Shown in pieces: positions 10,533 through 20,604 of a stretch of DNA of 64,000 bases (the first letter of the stretch is position 1; each line of letters begins with the position of its first letter). The position numbers and the translations under genes were made by a program. A model generated the notes under the pieces. The model saw only the letters and a list, made by a program, of their open reading frames with translations. It ran no database searches and was not told the DNA's origin. Source of the stretch: Sugiyamaella lignohabitans (lineage: Eukaryota > Ascomycota > Dipodascomycetes > Dipodascales > Trichomonascaceae); the NCBI RefSeq assembly GCF_001640025.1, contig NC_031674.1:248001-312000 (forward strand), read 5' to 3'.

Positions 10533-11096
10533 TTAGGCAATCGACGACCGGTGGATGCCTTTCAGTTTCAGGTCCAGTTCATGAGCAGCCATCAAGCTAG
10601 GGTCATGAGCAGCGGTGGCCGAACCGTACGAGAAACTGGCGTGCCGCGACTGTGGTGGGGATGTGTGGTGTGGGATGATTTCGGGCACTGGATGTTCCGA
10701 ACCTACCACCTGTGTAGTGTCTTTACCGGCTTGCTTGAGAGCGTAGTCGCCCGAGTCGAAGAATTTGCGGTCCTTGAGTTTTCTGTTCAAGAGCTCTGCT
10801 CTTGACGGCAGTCGGCCGTACATCTTCATTAGTCGCTCCTCCTCTGGAGCCTATAAGATACTGTTAGTTCGCTGGTCGCATGGCCATATGGCTCTTATCT
10901 ACAGATCCGTTGGGCACTATCGGGTTAACACCGGGGTACCACCGGGGTTCGACAGGTCGAAGTAGTATGACCAGAACCGAATCTGTTTGTAATCAATAAT
11001 AATTCGACCATAATCAAGGGCTTGCTTGAGACTTACACGTTTGGGTGGGGATGCAGGAGTTTGCTGTGCTGTTTGCATGTTGGGGTTCTGGTTCAT
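10533..11096 (-). CDS. IGO1: endosulfine-family PP2A inhibitor (Igo1/Igo2-like)
   Basis: Once phosphorylated by the Greatwall/Rim15 kinase, Igo proteins inhibit PP2A-B55 at quiescence and meiotic entry. Two exons are read on the minus strand: 11096-11037 (20 codons, MNQNPNM...PPKR) and 10850-10533. The intron 10851-11036 (186 nt) has donor GTAAGT, branch ACTAACA at 10862-10868 and acceptor TTATAG, and joins in phase 0. The 125-aa product has the signature EERLMKMYGRLPSR and FFDSGDYALKQAG; Ser53 in FDSGDY is the expected phosphosite. The C-terminus is variable Ser/His-rich, as in the family. The open frame upstream of ATG 11096 has no other ATG. The splicing is inferred from sequence but both signals and the joined family motif agree. 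Confidence 0.92.
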
Positions 11097-13239
11097 TCTA
11101 GGAGGTAAAGAGAAATGGCCTGTGGCTGAAATCAAAGTCGAAGGAAGCACGAGTCGAAGTTGAAACCAGTTTGTAAAGGAGTTATCAGTGATATGAAAAT
11201 GTGAGATAAATGAGGCCGATGAAAAATATGACCGATATTGACAAGTGTCAACTTAAAAAATCCGGATGGCGTTGAGGAAAGCACTTATCTGATATTACAA
11301 AACCAACTGAACGCAGGGCAAATAACTGGCAAGCCTGCAACCAAAAAATCAGTGGATATAAATAAGAGAAATAGAAAGAATCAAAATATGAAATCAATCA
11401 ACCAAGAAAGAGCAACAAAAGTGAAAATAATTAAAATAAGACCGCAATAAGAAGTGAAAATCAATATTAGAAGAAAAAATCAAGAGAATATTATTTCACA
11501 GCAGGTTCTTCACTTTCTATGCAGCAGGTTAATTCATAAAAACTATCTTTGACTGCGGTAGTAAGTAGTGCTAATCAGTAGTAGATCGAACAAACCGTTA
11601 TAGAGACAGACGGAGACTAATAAAATAGGATGGTGGGGAGGTTATATCACAAATGCAGAATAGCGTCTATTTGGAGAATGGAAATGATAAGCACCAATAG
11701 TACAGGAACAAAAAACCGAGCAGAGGCAGTAGATGATAGACTTGGCCCAGTATAAATACGGTTGCGTAATCAGTTGCTGTTATTTAAGTTAGGTTGGGAG
11801 TGTGTTTGATAAGTGTGGGAGACTGTTTTAAATGAGTAGCTTAGTAGGTTTTAGACCGAGCAGGGTGAGGTCGGATTGGGTTGGGTATCTGCAGTGAACA
11901 GGTGGTGATGGTGGCCTCGTCGGGTCATATGCATCGGGGCTGGTTTTGCTTAGAACAAAGGATATGCAGATATTTCCATCTTGGGGAGGATCCCTCTGCA
12001 TAGAGAGCAGCAGGATGCAACGCATCATGATGAGGGGGAGCGGCAGGTTGACTCAGGCGACTTTCTGTCGATTGAGCAACGAAACTCCCACACTCTCTGG
12101 TCAACACGGGCCTGGCTCTGGATAATCGATGCAGGGTTGCGGTGGGGCACGGCAATCTCAAGTGCCGCTACTGCTACTGCTGCTGCTAATGGGGTGTGTG
12201 GGGCAGACAGACTGTGTTCAAGTGGAAGTAAGTGGGATTGGGTGCGCGAGTGAATATGATGGATGGATTAATGAGGGGTGAGAGGGGTGGTGGTCTATGG
12301 AGGGGGAAGCGGGGAGGGAAGATGAAGATGAGGGGCGGCCCAGGGTCAGGGTCGCAAGTGAGGGGATATTTGAGGGGAGATTTACAGGGCCACCGTTGAA
12401 TCCAGCTAATCACAAACTAATAATAATAATAATATTTATGATCCATAATAGTGATCATGGGTGTGATATTATCCATGTTTGATAAACACCGCACAACACA
12501 CAGTTTGTATTGGTACAGGGCACAATATGTAACTACATACATAAGACATACAAACTACTAAAAAAAATGCTCTATTGACCAATTTCTCTATTGATCTCTT
12601 GATCACGAGCAAACGTTTTTAGATGAAAATTAAACGGACACAACACGGAGCATGTCACAGTTTAGAGAGAACTTAGTCTAGGTATGGTCCGTAAGTATAC
12701 GGAACAGTAAAGTTCGTCGGTAATTATACGGATTACCTCAAACTATTATTACTTCTCGAATAGAGTTGGGCATATCAGTCCGTGCCAGCCAGTCGGTTTC
12801 GGTATGTGTAAGAGGCGGCCCGGCGCGATAAACTTACGACGACGACCGATTATCATCGCAAAACCATCCGAGACAGTGGTGTGAAGCTTCCATACGCACG
12901 AATACGCAGGCGTGTGGATCCGGAAAATGTCCCGCTAAGCTTATCAATGAGGACATGTGACGCTGAGTCCGCACCGGTTCCAGCCCTAGTTGGCGCTACA
13001 AATCACAATCGTACGAGTTCAACTCCGCCCGGGCTGTCCAACTGGTGAGCAGCACCAGCAGTAGTACTGACGATAGCGGTAGCGACAGACAGCCTGAAAT
13101 GTCTCATCGGCAGCGGCATTATTTTCAGCTAGTGAAATTATTACCTGTCGATTGCATATCGAAATAGAACTTACCTCTCGGCCAGGAACGGTGCCAATCT
13201 TCCTTCGACCGTGAAAAAATAAAAAATATGGAGGGGGTA

Positions 13240-13368
13240 TGCCTCCGACGGCTGGGACTCCGCTTCAGATCCTGGTGAACTCCTGCTTCGCAGGAGAATG
13301 TGCTGGCACCCCACGGAACGACTCGAGCGAAGCGAGAGGAGCAACCAGGGTCTGGGGCTCCGGAGGTA
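13240..13368. repeat. GC-rich foldback element, inverted pair, right arm shortened
   Basis: The left arm 13240-13296 has the second hairpin CTCCTGCTTCGCAGGAG. The right arm 13319-13368 keeps the CGACTCGAG end and the GGTCTGGGG segment but lacks the GAGCCCCAGCCG part, so half of its first hairpin is deleted. Confidence 0.8.
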
Positions 13369-14090
13369 CACCCCCTCCGGTAGTAAATTATTATTATTTC
13401 TATTTTCAGGGGGTATTAAACATGGGCAGGACACCGACCGAAGGGGCTAAAGTGCATATTTGTGCCCCATATGGGCTAGAGTGCTTATTTTATGACCGCA
13501 ACTACCGCAAACTAGACGCGGGAGACGGGTCGAGGCATATCACACACACTTTCACAGTCAGCACATCAGCATCATCCGTGTCAGTAGCGGCAGCAGCAGC
13601 AGCCATATTATCGTCACCATGCCATCACGGCAGATGCAGGCTATGCTGCGAGCGTGAAATCTTGGTGGTGAGCCATGGCCAAGAATAATTCAAGTCACTC
13701 TTGGCCATCACTGCCCTGCTGTCGGCCTCTACTAATCCTGCCCTGTTTTACGGTCTACGTTCCACTTTCCATGTCCCTTCAGCAACCTTCCCTATTAGTA
13801 TAACACAGGGGCTTGTTCAATTTCCCCCTGCAAACTTAAACTGGTCGTGTTAAGCGGTAGGTTTGAGGCTGTACAGACTAGCGTGCCTTTGGCTTGAAAC
13901 GGGTCAGATACCCACGGTACCTTATTTCTAGCCTTACAACCGGGCCTAAATCTGTCTCCCAGCTGAAAGTCAGGTAACCAAGGCCGTTTGAACTTAAAAT
14001 GGCCCTCAACCCGCCTGCAGAAAAAGAAACCCCTACGGCCGGAGAATTGAACGACCGTTGATTTCCTGCCCGTGGTCGGGAGAGGGGTTG

Positions 14091-14754
14091 TGCCTCCGGC
14101 GGCTGGGGCTCCGCCCCAGACCCCGCTGCTCCTCTCGCTGCGCTCGAGTCGTTGCGAGGGGGTGTCCAGTACATGGTGGGGTGCTGGTGCGGGTGCTGCT
14201 AATGCTGGATAGCGGGGATGGGGGGATAGTGGGATCCCATGTGAATACTGTAGAGTTGGGCTGTTGGAGCGAATTGGGACTGGGCATGTTTTGGATCTTT
14301 GGCTTGATTATCCGTCACGGCTAGTCCGGACCATAGGCCCCGTATCGACGACGACAACAACGACAAAATGACGACGAATCCTGACTAACGGGACAGCTTC
14401 GTCACCGTACCAGGCTGGAACGGGCCAGCTGCGATCTAGAACGAGCCAGTGCACGGAACTAACGCTAACTCTGCCCCATATGGCTCGGCCCCACTCACAG
14501 TTGTATCTTTTGACTCCTCACGTTCACTCAATTCACCCGGAACTGAAAGACTGTAGAATGGGTAACCAAAGCTCATACCCAGCCGGACCATATAACCCTA
14601 TGTACAGCACCAGTACCAGCAGCAGCAGCAGCACCACCACCACCACCACCACCACCACCGCGGCCCCACCAAGTACTGAGCACCCCCTCGCAACGCCTCG
14701 AGCGCAGTGAGAGGAGCAGCGGGGTCTGGGGCGAAGCCCCAGCCGCCGGAGGCA
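14091..14754. repeat. 664-bp foldback element with long inverted arms and internal sequence
   Basis: The left arm starts at 14091 and the right arm ends at 14754. The inverted match does not stop at the usual CGAGTCG end. It runs on for about 27 nt (24 identical), through GTTGCGAGGGGGTG, and then into GT/GC triplet sequence that is expanded on the right side. The interior, about 14190-14600, shows no protein-coding signal. Confidence 0.8.
14608..14662. repeat. CAG then CAC triplet microsatellite
   Basis: CAG repeats are followed by about nine CAC/ACC repeats. They lie inside the right arm of the 14091-14754 inverted repeat. Confidence 0.85.
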
Positions 14755-15829
14755 GAACTCGCCCAGTACCTGATAACCCCCTTACCGCTCACCTCCCTGC
14801 CAAATAGAGTTAATAGAGAGCTTGGCTCCACCGCAACCTTGAGAGGTGAGGAGGTGAAATCGAGAGAACGAGTGTCTTGGATGCGAGGCTCAGTCTAACC
14901 TCAAGCGATCTTGAGATTATGCCTCAATTGAGAGGAGGCACTAGCGTGCATCCAGGCTTGTTGCGTTATCAGCACATGTGGTTAACTGCTTTTATCTATG
15001 AACTAGTATCATGAGGTACAGGTACCTGGACCGTTTTTGAGGGGTTAAGCGAGTTTGGCTTGTGATGATAAGCATTAGTGCAAAACGGACCACAAACCAC
15101 CGGCGGCCCTTGCGGAGGATGTAATACTGTTTAGAGGGCGGGCGTCAGGGCAATTCAATTTAGGTAAGAGCGAAAGTTGAATGAATGGCGAATCGCTTTA
15201 GCCAAAAACAGGTAGCTCTTACTAAATGTATAAACGTATAAACCAGCAATTAGGTAACCTTAGTGTAACATAACAGAACAGAAAAAGAGTAGAACGGAAA
15301 AGTATACAGAGGCTGGTTGCGATAAATGAAATGAAGATAACCGTAGTACTGATTAGATAACAACTGACATGACTAAGGTGATATATAGTTAGCTTCGTGG
15401 TCTCGGGCTATTGATAACGAGAAGCAATTTGATTGCGAAATTGATTGATCTGCCAGCAAGACAATCAAGAGCTGTACCGAAAGTCAGAAAAAAAAACTGT
15501 TACTATGGTAGAAAGGTATAGAGGTGTAACAATTACACATTGAATCAAAAACAAAATAATTTATTAGTCACTGAAATTCAAAACAAAATAAATAAATAAT
15601 TAAGCCTAGTAGAGAGGGGAACTGAGACAGTGCGGGGGATTGGCCCAAGTGGAGATGGCGAGTGGGGGCTAGAGAGATTTAGAGGGGAGGAGGGGTAGAG
15701 GTAGAGGGGTACACTAATAGAGGGGCCATTGAGTAGAGAAGACTAGTCACGCGGATCACATGTGGAGAAGCAGTTGCAGCTAACCAGTCCGAGAATATAT
15801 TTGGATTTTAATATTTAATGAGGCAGTCA

Positions 15830-15849
15830 AAAAAAAAAAAAAAAAAAAG
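15830..15849. repeat. poly-A tract
   Basis: About 19 consecutive A on the plus strand. Confidence 0.9.
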
Positions 15850-16197
15850 ACGACGACAAACGACGGCCCGGTTAATTAGCCTTACTAAAGGCAGTTCGTG
15901 ACCTGTCTAGTCTGGTACTAGTTTCCGCCTTGACCATTTATTCCATTGTCCGATGTCTCATTCCTCCACTCGAGAAGCTGAGATCCGGCCAGGCGTCGCA
16001 GCGTCTGATCATATCCGGGTATCGAACGGAACTATGAACCCGATACTGACCCATATTCATATTCCGAGCCGTATAACACAACAACACTAGCATATAGCAT
16101 GTCACAGATAACAGAGCGGAGTTTAGATAGTCACCCCTGCTTAATCTGCCAAATCAGGCCAACCACGATTCTGTGAGGTCTGGACACCCGTAACTAA

Positions 16198-16251
16198 GCT
16201 CGCGAAGCGAGCACAACGGGGTCTGGGGCAGCGCCCCAGCCGCCGGAGGCA
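16198..16251 (-). repeat. GC-rich foldback arm, solo, TTCG/GCGAGC subtype
   Basis: An inverted-orientation arm with GCTCGCGAAGCGAGC and GCTGGGGCGCTGCCCCAGA on the opposite strand. It lies 189 bp beyond the stop of MRPS16. I see no partner within 1 kb; the nearest arm of the same subtype is at 17411. Confidence 0.85.
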
Positions 16252-16440
16252 ACACCCCACAGACACCAGCATACCCCTACCAGAGACAGGATCCAATCAG
16301 TAGCAAAAAAATACAGGTTCATTAAATCGAGAGCAGTCATAAATACAGGCAATGCTGAAACAGGGTGGACGTTTATATACAATGGGGGAGTTGTGAACTG
16401 GCGAAAGCAGCCACAAAACAATGCAAACACAGAAGACTTT

Positions 16441-16833
16441 TTACCTTACTGGAGGTTCGGGAAGGGGTTCAGTAATGGCCTTAACACCTTGAATTTCGTT
16501 CTTCTTGGGGACAACTGGTCCGCTGTTGGGACCAGGCCATTGTGGAGGAAGGACACCTGCCTTACGGAACAGTCTTGCAACAACCTCAGTAGGCTGAGCA
16601 CCAACACCAATCCAGTATTTCGACCGGTGGAAATCGATTTTGATGTCCTTGACAGGCTTTTCACCGCGCTCCTTCTGTTCGGGAGTCAGTGGTGTAGCAA
16701 TAGGGTTGTATGTGCCGATAACCTCGACAGGTAGCTTGTCTCGCCCGGACTTGGCCTTGGCAACTACAATGTTGTACACAGGGGCGTGTTTACGGCCGAA
16801 TCGAGCCAGTCTGATTCGCACAGATCCTTTCAT
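16441..16833 (-). CDS. MRPS16: mitochondrial small-subunit ribosomal protein bS16m
   Basis: This is a structural protein of the mitochondrial small ribosomal subunit. The 130-aa protein opens [20 protein letters not shown], the classic bS16 N-terminus (VRIRLxRxGxKxxPxY), then [23 protein letters not shown] and [29 protein letters not shown], which cover the whole domain. The N-terminus itself serves as import signal in yeast relatives. The C-terminal extension of about 25 residues is usual for fungal mitochondrial S16. A perfect palindromic TATATCACGTGATATA lies 110 bp upstream of its start. Identification is firm. Confidence 0.95.
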   Translation of the reverse strand: MKGSVRIRLARFGRKHAPVYNIVVAKAKSGRDKLPVEVIGTYNPIATPLTPEQKERGEKPVKDIKIDFHRSKYWIGVGAQPTEVVARLFRKAGVLPPQWPGPNSGPVVPKKNEIQGVKAITEPLPEPPVR

Positions 16834-16942
16834 TGTCGTTTGTGTATCGTTTTAATGACCTGAGATATGCTGTGGCACCTGTCGCTGATGCTGCTGATTC
16901 GGAAATTTTCAGTTCACCATCTTCTTTCCTTGCCCTCATTCT

Positions 16943-16958
16943 TATATCACGTGATATA
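16943..16958. promoter_or_regulatory. TCACGTGA box, 16-bp palindrome, MRPS16 promoter
   Basis: TATATCACGTGATATA is a perfect palindrome centred on CACGTG, 110 bp upstream of the MRPS16 start. CACGTG is the known core of Cbf1/bHLH binding in yeasts. Confidence 0.6.
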
Positions 16959-17090
16959 ACCTTGCCCTTGAGGATGGATTTTCAGCCCCTGATTGCAACA
17001 CCGGCTGCCTGGGTAATGTGTGTTTGATTGGGAAAAAAAGAGGTCTCACTTTTTAAAATAAAAGTGAGACTAAGAAAAAAGAAGTTGAAT

Positions 17091-17161
17091 GCCTTCGACC
17101 AGACTCGAACTGATGATCTCCTCATTACTAGTGAGGCGCCTTACCACTTGGCCACGAAGGC
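17091..17161 (-). tRNA. tRNA-Thr (anticodon AGT)
   Basis: The 71-nt minus-strand sequence folds as a full cloverleaf. The acceptor is GCCTTCG/CGAAGGC, the D stem GCC/GGC, the anticodon stem CCTCA/TGAGG with loop CTAGTAA, and the T arm ATCAG-TTCGAGT-CTGGT. There is no intron. Anticodon AGT reads ACU (and via inosine ACC) threonine codons. Confidence 0.95.
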
Positions 17162-17410
17162 TTCTTATATTCGGAAAATTTTGCACTTGTTCAAGAGAGA
17201 GGTTCTTTGCTTAGGTACTTGGCGACGAAGTCCAACCAAAAACGTCGATATTCGTGTATAATTTACCTAACAGGTGAATCGAGTCGTATGTGGGCAATTT
17301 CGAAGGCCCTGACGCATATCAAGGTGTTCTGCATACCCGTCAGCCAAAGTGTTTCTGGTCCTGTGGCCTGTCGGGTCCGGTTAGTGCTTTTTTGTTCTCT
17401 CCTGGGGGTT

Positions 17411-17465
17411 TGCCTCCGGCGGCTGGGGGTGCTGCCCCAGACCCCGTTGTGCTCGCTTCGCGAGC
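17411..17465 (+). repeat. GC-rich foldback arm, solo, TTCG/GCGAGC subtype
   Basis: TGCCTCCGGCGGCTGGGGG with one extra G, then the CCCCAGACCCCGTTGTG segment and the perfect hairpin GCTCGCTTCGCGAGC. Confidence 0.87.
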
Positions 17466-17694
17466 GCCTGGGCCCTATGGACACTTTGTAGTTTAGTGGG
17501 TTCCAGGAAGTGTTCACGGAGTCCGGTCTACAGTTTGGGTGACGCTGGCTTTTCGCGTGGCCAGTTGAACACGTAGCTCGTGCCATGGGCCGTGTACGTC
17601 TACAATATGGGCTACTATATGACTGCTAGTTACCTCGAACCTGCAAATGGTTATTGCTCGAAGAAGAAATAAAAGAAGAAGCTGAATTATATAC

Positions 17695-17704
17695 GTCACG
17701 TGAC
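17695..17704. promoter_or_regulatory. TCACGTGA box upstream of DNM1
   Basis: GTCACGTGAC, a perfect 10-bp palindrome 380 bp upstream of the DNM1 start. Confidence 0.5.
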
Positions 17705-18083
17705 TATATCGGCATCTTCTATTTACCGAGCAAGGACGCATGAGAAGCAGCCATACCCCAGTTAAACATTTGCCATCGCCGCCAAACGCCTCCACGCGCC
17801 AAGTCCCCCCTGACAACAACCATTACCCTGAAACTAACCCCAAATCAACATCTGCCAGTTAAATTTGTGGCACAAACCCAGATACACAGCTCGAGCAACA
17901 TACAATCACACAACGGTTTGGTGGAATTTTTGTGCGACAAGAGGATCGGAACGTGCTATTTGATATAACGAAGCTGGACTGCCGACTCAATAGATTAATA
18001 GATTCAAATAATTTCGACAAAGAGCAATCCGAGCTGTTTTTTTGTTCTAGATTCGTTGTTGCTGTTGCGCATCTTGATTAAGC

Positions 18084-20516
18084 ATGGCTGCTCTCGAGGA
18101 TTTGATCCCAGTTGTAAACAAGCTCCAGGACCTTGTATTCAATACCATTGGATCTGATACTCTGGATCTTCCCCAAGTTGTGGTTGTTGGATCTCAATCA
18201 TCTGGTAAATCTTCGGTCTTGGAAAATATTGTTGGTCGAGACTTTCTTCCAAGAGGTACAGGTATTGTCACTAGACGTCCTTTGATTCTTCAATTAGTAA
18301 ATATTCCTTCCAGTGCACCTCCTACCTGGACACAAAACGACAATACTGGCTATGGAACCAACAATGTAAATAACGGCTCAACTAGTTCCAATAGTACCAC
18401 CAGCAATAGTCTTTCCAGCTCACCTGCGTCTACTCATGGAGCCATTGCTGGTGGCGGTCCTAATCCTAACGCCACATTCGTTCGTGAAGCTGAATGGGGT
18501 GAGTTTTTACACATTCCAGGCAGAAGATTCTATGATTTTTCAGACATTCGCCGCGAAATCGAGTCGGAGACTGCCAGAATCGCTGGTAACAACAAGGGTA
18601 TTAACCGTTTGCCCATCAACCTGAAAATCTTCTCTCCTCATGTGCTTAACCTTACTCTGGTCGATTTGCCAGGTCTTACAAAAATTCCTATTGGAGACCA
18701 ACCTACCGACATTGAGCGACAGACCAGAGGACTTATTTCTGAATACATTGCCAAGCCCAATAGTATCATTCTCGCGGTATCGCCTGCTAATGTTGATTTG
18801 GTCAACTCAGAATCACTCAAGCTGGCACGTCAAGTCGACCCCCAAGGAAAACGGACTATCGGCGTTCTTACTAAACTAGATTTAATGGACCAAGGTACAA
18901 ATGCGTTGGACATATTGTCTGGCCATGTATACCCATTAAAACTGGGATTTATTGGTGTCGTCAATCGATCTCAACAGGACATCCAAGAAGGAAAATCACT
19001 GGACGAGTCTTTGACCGCCGAAAAGAACTTTTTTGCTACCCACCCTGTTTATAGAAATATTGCTCACAAATGTGGCACCGCGTACCTGGCCAAGTCCTTG
19101 AACCAGACCCTCATGGCCCATATTAGAGATCGATTACCCGACATCAAGGCTCGTCTTAACACGTTGATGGGCCAAACTGAGCAGGAATTAGCTTCTTATG
19201 GTGTCGATAGTTCGTACAGTAAGGAGAACAGAGGCCCATTAATCTTGCAGCTCATGACCAGATTCGCCTCGTCTTTCATTGCAAGCATTGAAGGTACTTC
19301 TTCAGAAATCTCGACCAAGGAGCTTTGTGGTGGTGCCAGAATCTACTATATTTACAATGAAGTGTTCGGCCAATCTTTGACTAACATTGATCCTGTTGGT
19401 ACTTTATCTCATAGCGATGTTCGTACTGCCATTCGTAACTCTACAGGACCACGTCCATCACTTTTCGTTCCCGAGCTTGCATTTGACTTGCTAGTAAAGC
19501 CACAGATCAAGCTTCTAGAGGGACCTTCGCAGAGATGTGTTGAGCTCGTGTACGAAGAACTCATGAAAATATGCCACAACTGTGGTTCGACTGAGCTTTC
19601 CAGATACCCTAAATTGCAAGCCAAACTTATTGAGGTTATTTCTGATTTATTAAGAGAGAGATTAGGTCCCACTTCTGCGTACGTATCGAGTCTAATTGAC
19701 ATTCAGCGCGCTTACATTAATACTAATCACCCTAATTTTGTTGGTGCCGCAGCTGCAATGGCTTCTGTGCTGGAAGAAAAACAAGCAAAGGAGAAGAAAG
19801 TCAAGGAATTGGAAAAGGCTGCTCATGAAAAGAAACTTCTTGGAGATTTAGCATTCAATGGATCTGCTGCTACAGATGGATCCGACACTCCTGTAAGCGG
19901 CCAGGAACCGCCTGCTGACCATATTCTTCAAAATGGGTCTGCTGATCAAACCAAGAAAAAGCACCGTCCTAGTAGCTCGTCGAATCCTATTACTAATAAC
20001 GTTCCTGCTACTCATGAAGCCACTCCAAATGGCCATAAAGATTCATTCTTAAACTACTTTTTCGGAAAGGACGGTGCTGAACAAAGCTCTGTAGGAGGTC
20101 ACAGTGCACTCTCTGCCCGCAGTAAGGATTCGCCATTTATTCAATCTCCTGCAGCATCTGACCCCTCATCCGCTCGATTTGACTTGCGCGATATTGAAAG
20201 CAGTCTGGACAATCCACTGGAGCACTTTTCTGAGCGTGAACAGCTGGAGTGCGAGCTCATTACAAGATTAATTATTTCCTACTTTGACATTGTTCGTGAA
20301 AGTATACAAGACCAGGTTCCCAAGGCCGTCATGCATTTGCTTGTCAATTTCAGTAAAGAATCAGCTCAAAACAGATTGGTCAGTGAACTGTATAAAGAGT
20401 CTCTCTTTGATGATTTATTATATGAAGATGAGACCCTGGCTCAAGAGCGGGAAAAATGTCAAAATATGTTGAAAACATACAAGGAGGCTGCTAGAGTGAT
20501 TGGTGAAGTAGTATAG
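18084..20516 (+). CDS. DNM1: dynamin-related GTPase of mitochondrial/peroxisomal fission
   Basis: Dnm1 polymerises around mitochondria and peroxisomes and cuts them using GTP. The 810-aa protein starts MAALEDLIPVVNKLQDLVF, like Dnm1 and not like Vps1. The P-loop GSQSSGKSS is at 36-44, DLPGLTK is the switch-2 motif near 200, and TKLD lies near 270. After the middle domain comes a Ser/Asn/Lys-rich insert B (about 560-690), then the GTPase effector domain to the C-terminus. A second insert, Asn/Ser/Gly-rich at about 90-130, interrupts the GTPase domain at the point where yeast Dnm1 also has an insertion. No intron is visible. Its 3' end faces AIM17 with only 88 bp between stops. Confidence 0.95.
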   Translation: MAALEDLIPVVNKLQDLVFNTIGSDTLDLPQVVVVGSQSSGKSSVLENIVGRDFLPRGTGIVTRRPLILQLVNIPSSAPPTWTQNDNTGYGTNNVNNGSTSSNSTTSNSLSSSPASTHGAIAGGGPNPNATFVREAEWGEFLHIPGRRFYDFSDIRREIESETARIAGNNKGINRLPINLKIFSPHVLNLTLVDLPGLTKIPIGDQPTDIERQTRGLISEYIAKPNSIILAVSPANVDLVNSESLKLARQVDPQGKRTIGVLTKLDLMDQGTNALDILSGHVYPLKLGFIGVVNRSQQDIQEGKSLDESLTAEKNFFATHPVYRNIAHKCGTAYLAKSLNQTLMAHIRDRLPDIKARLNTLMGQTEQELASYGVDSSYSKENRGPLILQLMTRFASSFIASIEGTSSEISTKELCGGARIYYIYNEVFGQSLTNIDPVGTLSHSDVRTAIRNSTGPRPSLFVPELAFDLLVKPQIKLLEGPSQRCVELVYEELMKICHNCGSTELSRYPKLQAKLIEVISDLLRERLGPTSAYVSSLIDIQRAYINTNHPNFVGAAAAMASVLEEKQAKEKKVKELEKAAHEKKLLGDLAFNGSAATDGSDTPVSGQEPPADHILQNGSADQTKKKHRPSSSSNPITNNVPATHEATPNGHKDSFLNYFFGKDGAEQSSVGGHSALSARSKDSPFIQSPAASDPSSARFDLRDIESSLDNPLEHFSEREQLECELITRLIISYFDIVRESIQDQVPKAVMHLLVNFSKESAQNRLVSELYKESLFDDLLYEDETLAQEREKCQNMLKTYKEAARVIGEVV

Positions 20517-20604
20517 ACACTTATAAAGTGATAAAAATTGTAAATCTAAGTACAAATAATATATATATATCCCGTCTCTTACTACCGCGAAACAAAATGC
20601 TTGA

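Larger units (their letters stand above)
11097..16440. other. 5.3-kb gene-free region with repeats
   Basis: No frame here resembles a known protein, and the longest are repeat-derived or low complexity. It holds GC-rich arms at 13240-13296, 13319-13368, 14091-14151, 14694-14754 and 16198-16251, a CAG/CAC microsatellite (14608-14662), G-rich purine sequence near 15610-15710 and a poly-A run (about 15830-15849). Part of it may be the IGO promoter and leader. A non-coding RNA cannot be excluded by eye. Confidence 0.6.
16959..18083. other. intergenic region around tRNA-Thr, upstream of DNM1
   Basis: Besides tRNA-Thr it holds one GC-rich arm (17411-17465), a CACGTG palindrome (17695-17704) and presumably the DNM1 promoter. 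No protein gene is seen. Confidence 0.6.

Noticed and set aside
10940..10960. GGGTTCGACAGG resembling a B box
   Set aside because: It lies inside the IGO intron with no tRNA fold around it.
13160..13190. GAACTTACCT resembling the 5' end of U1 snRNA
   Set aside because: Only 8 of 10 bases fit, the conserved first bases differ and no U1 stem-loops follow.
16431..16446. Possible donor GTAAGG at the end of MRPS16
   Set aside because: The protein already has the full length of fungal bS16m and no further exon with similarity was found downstream.
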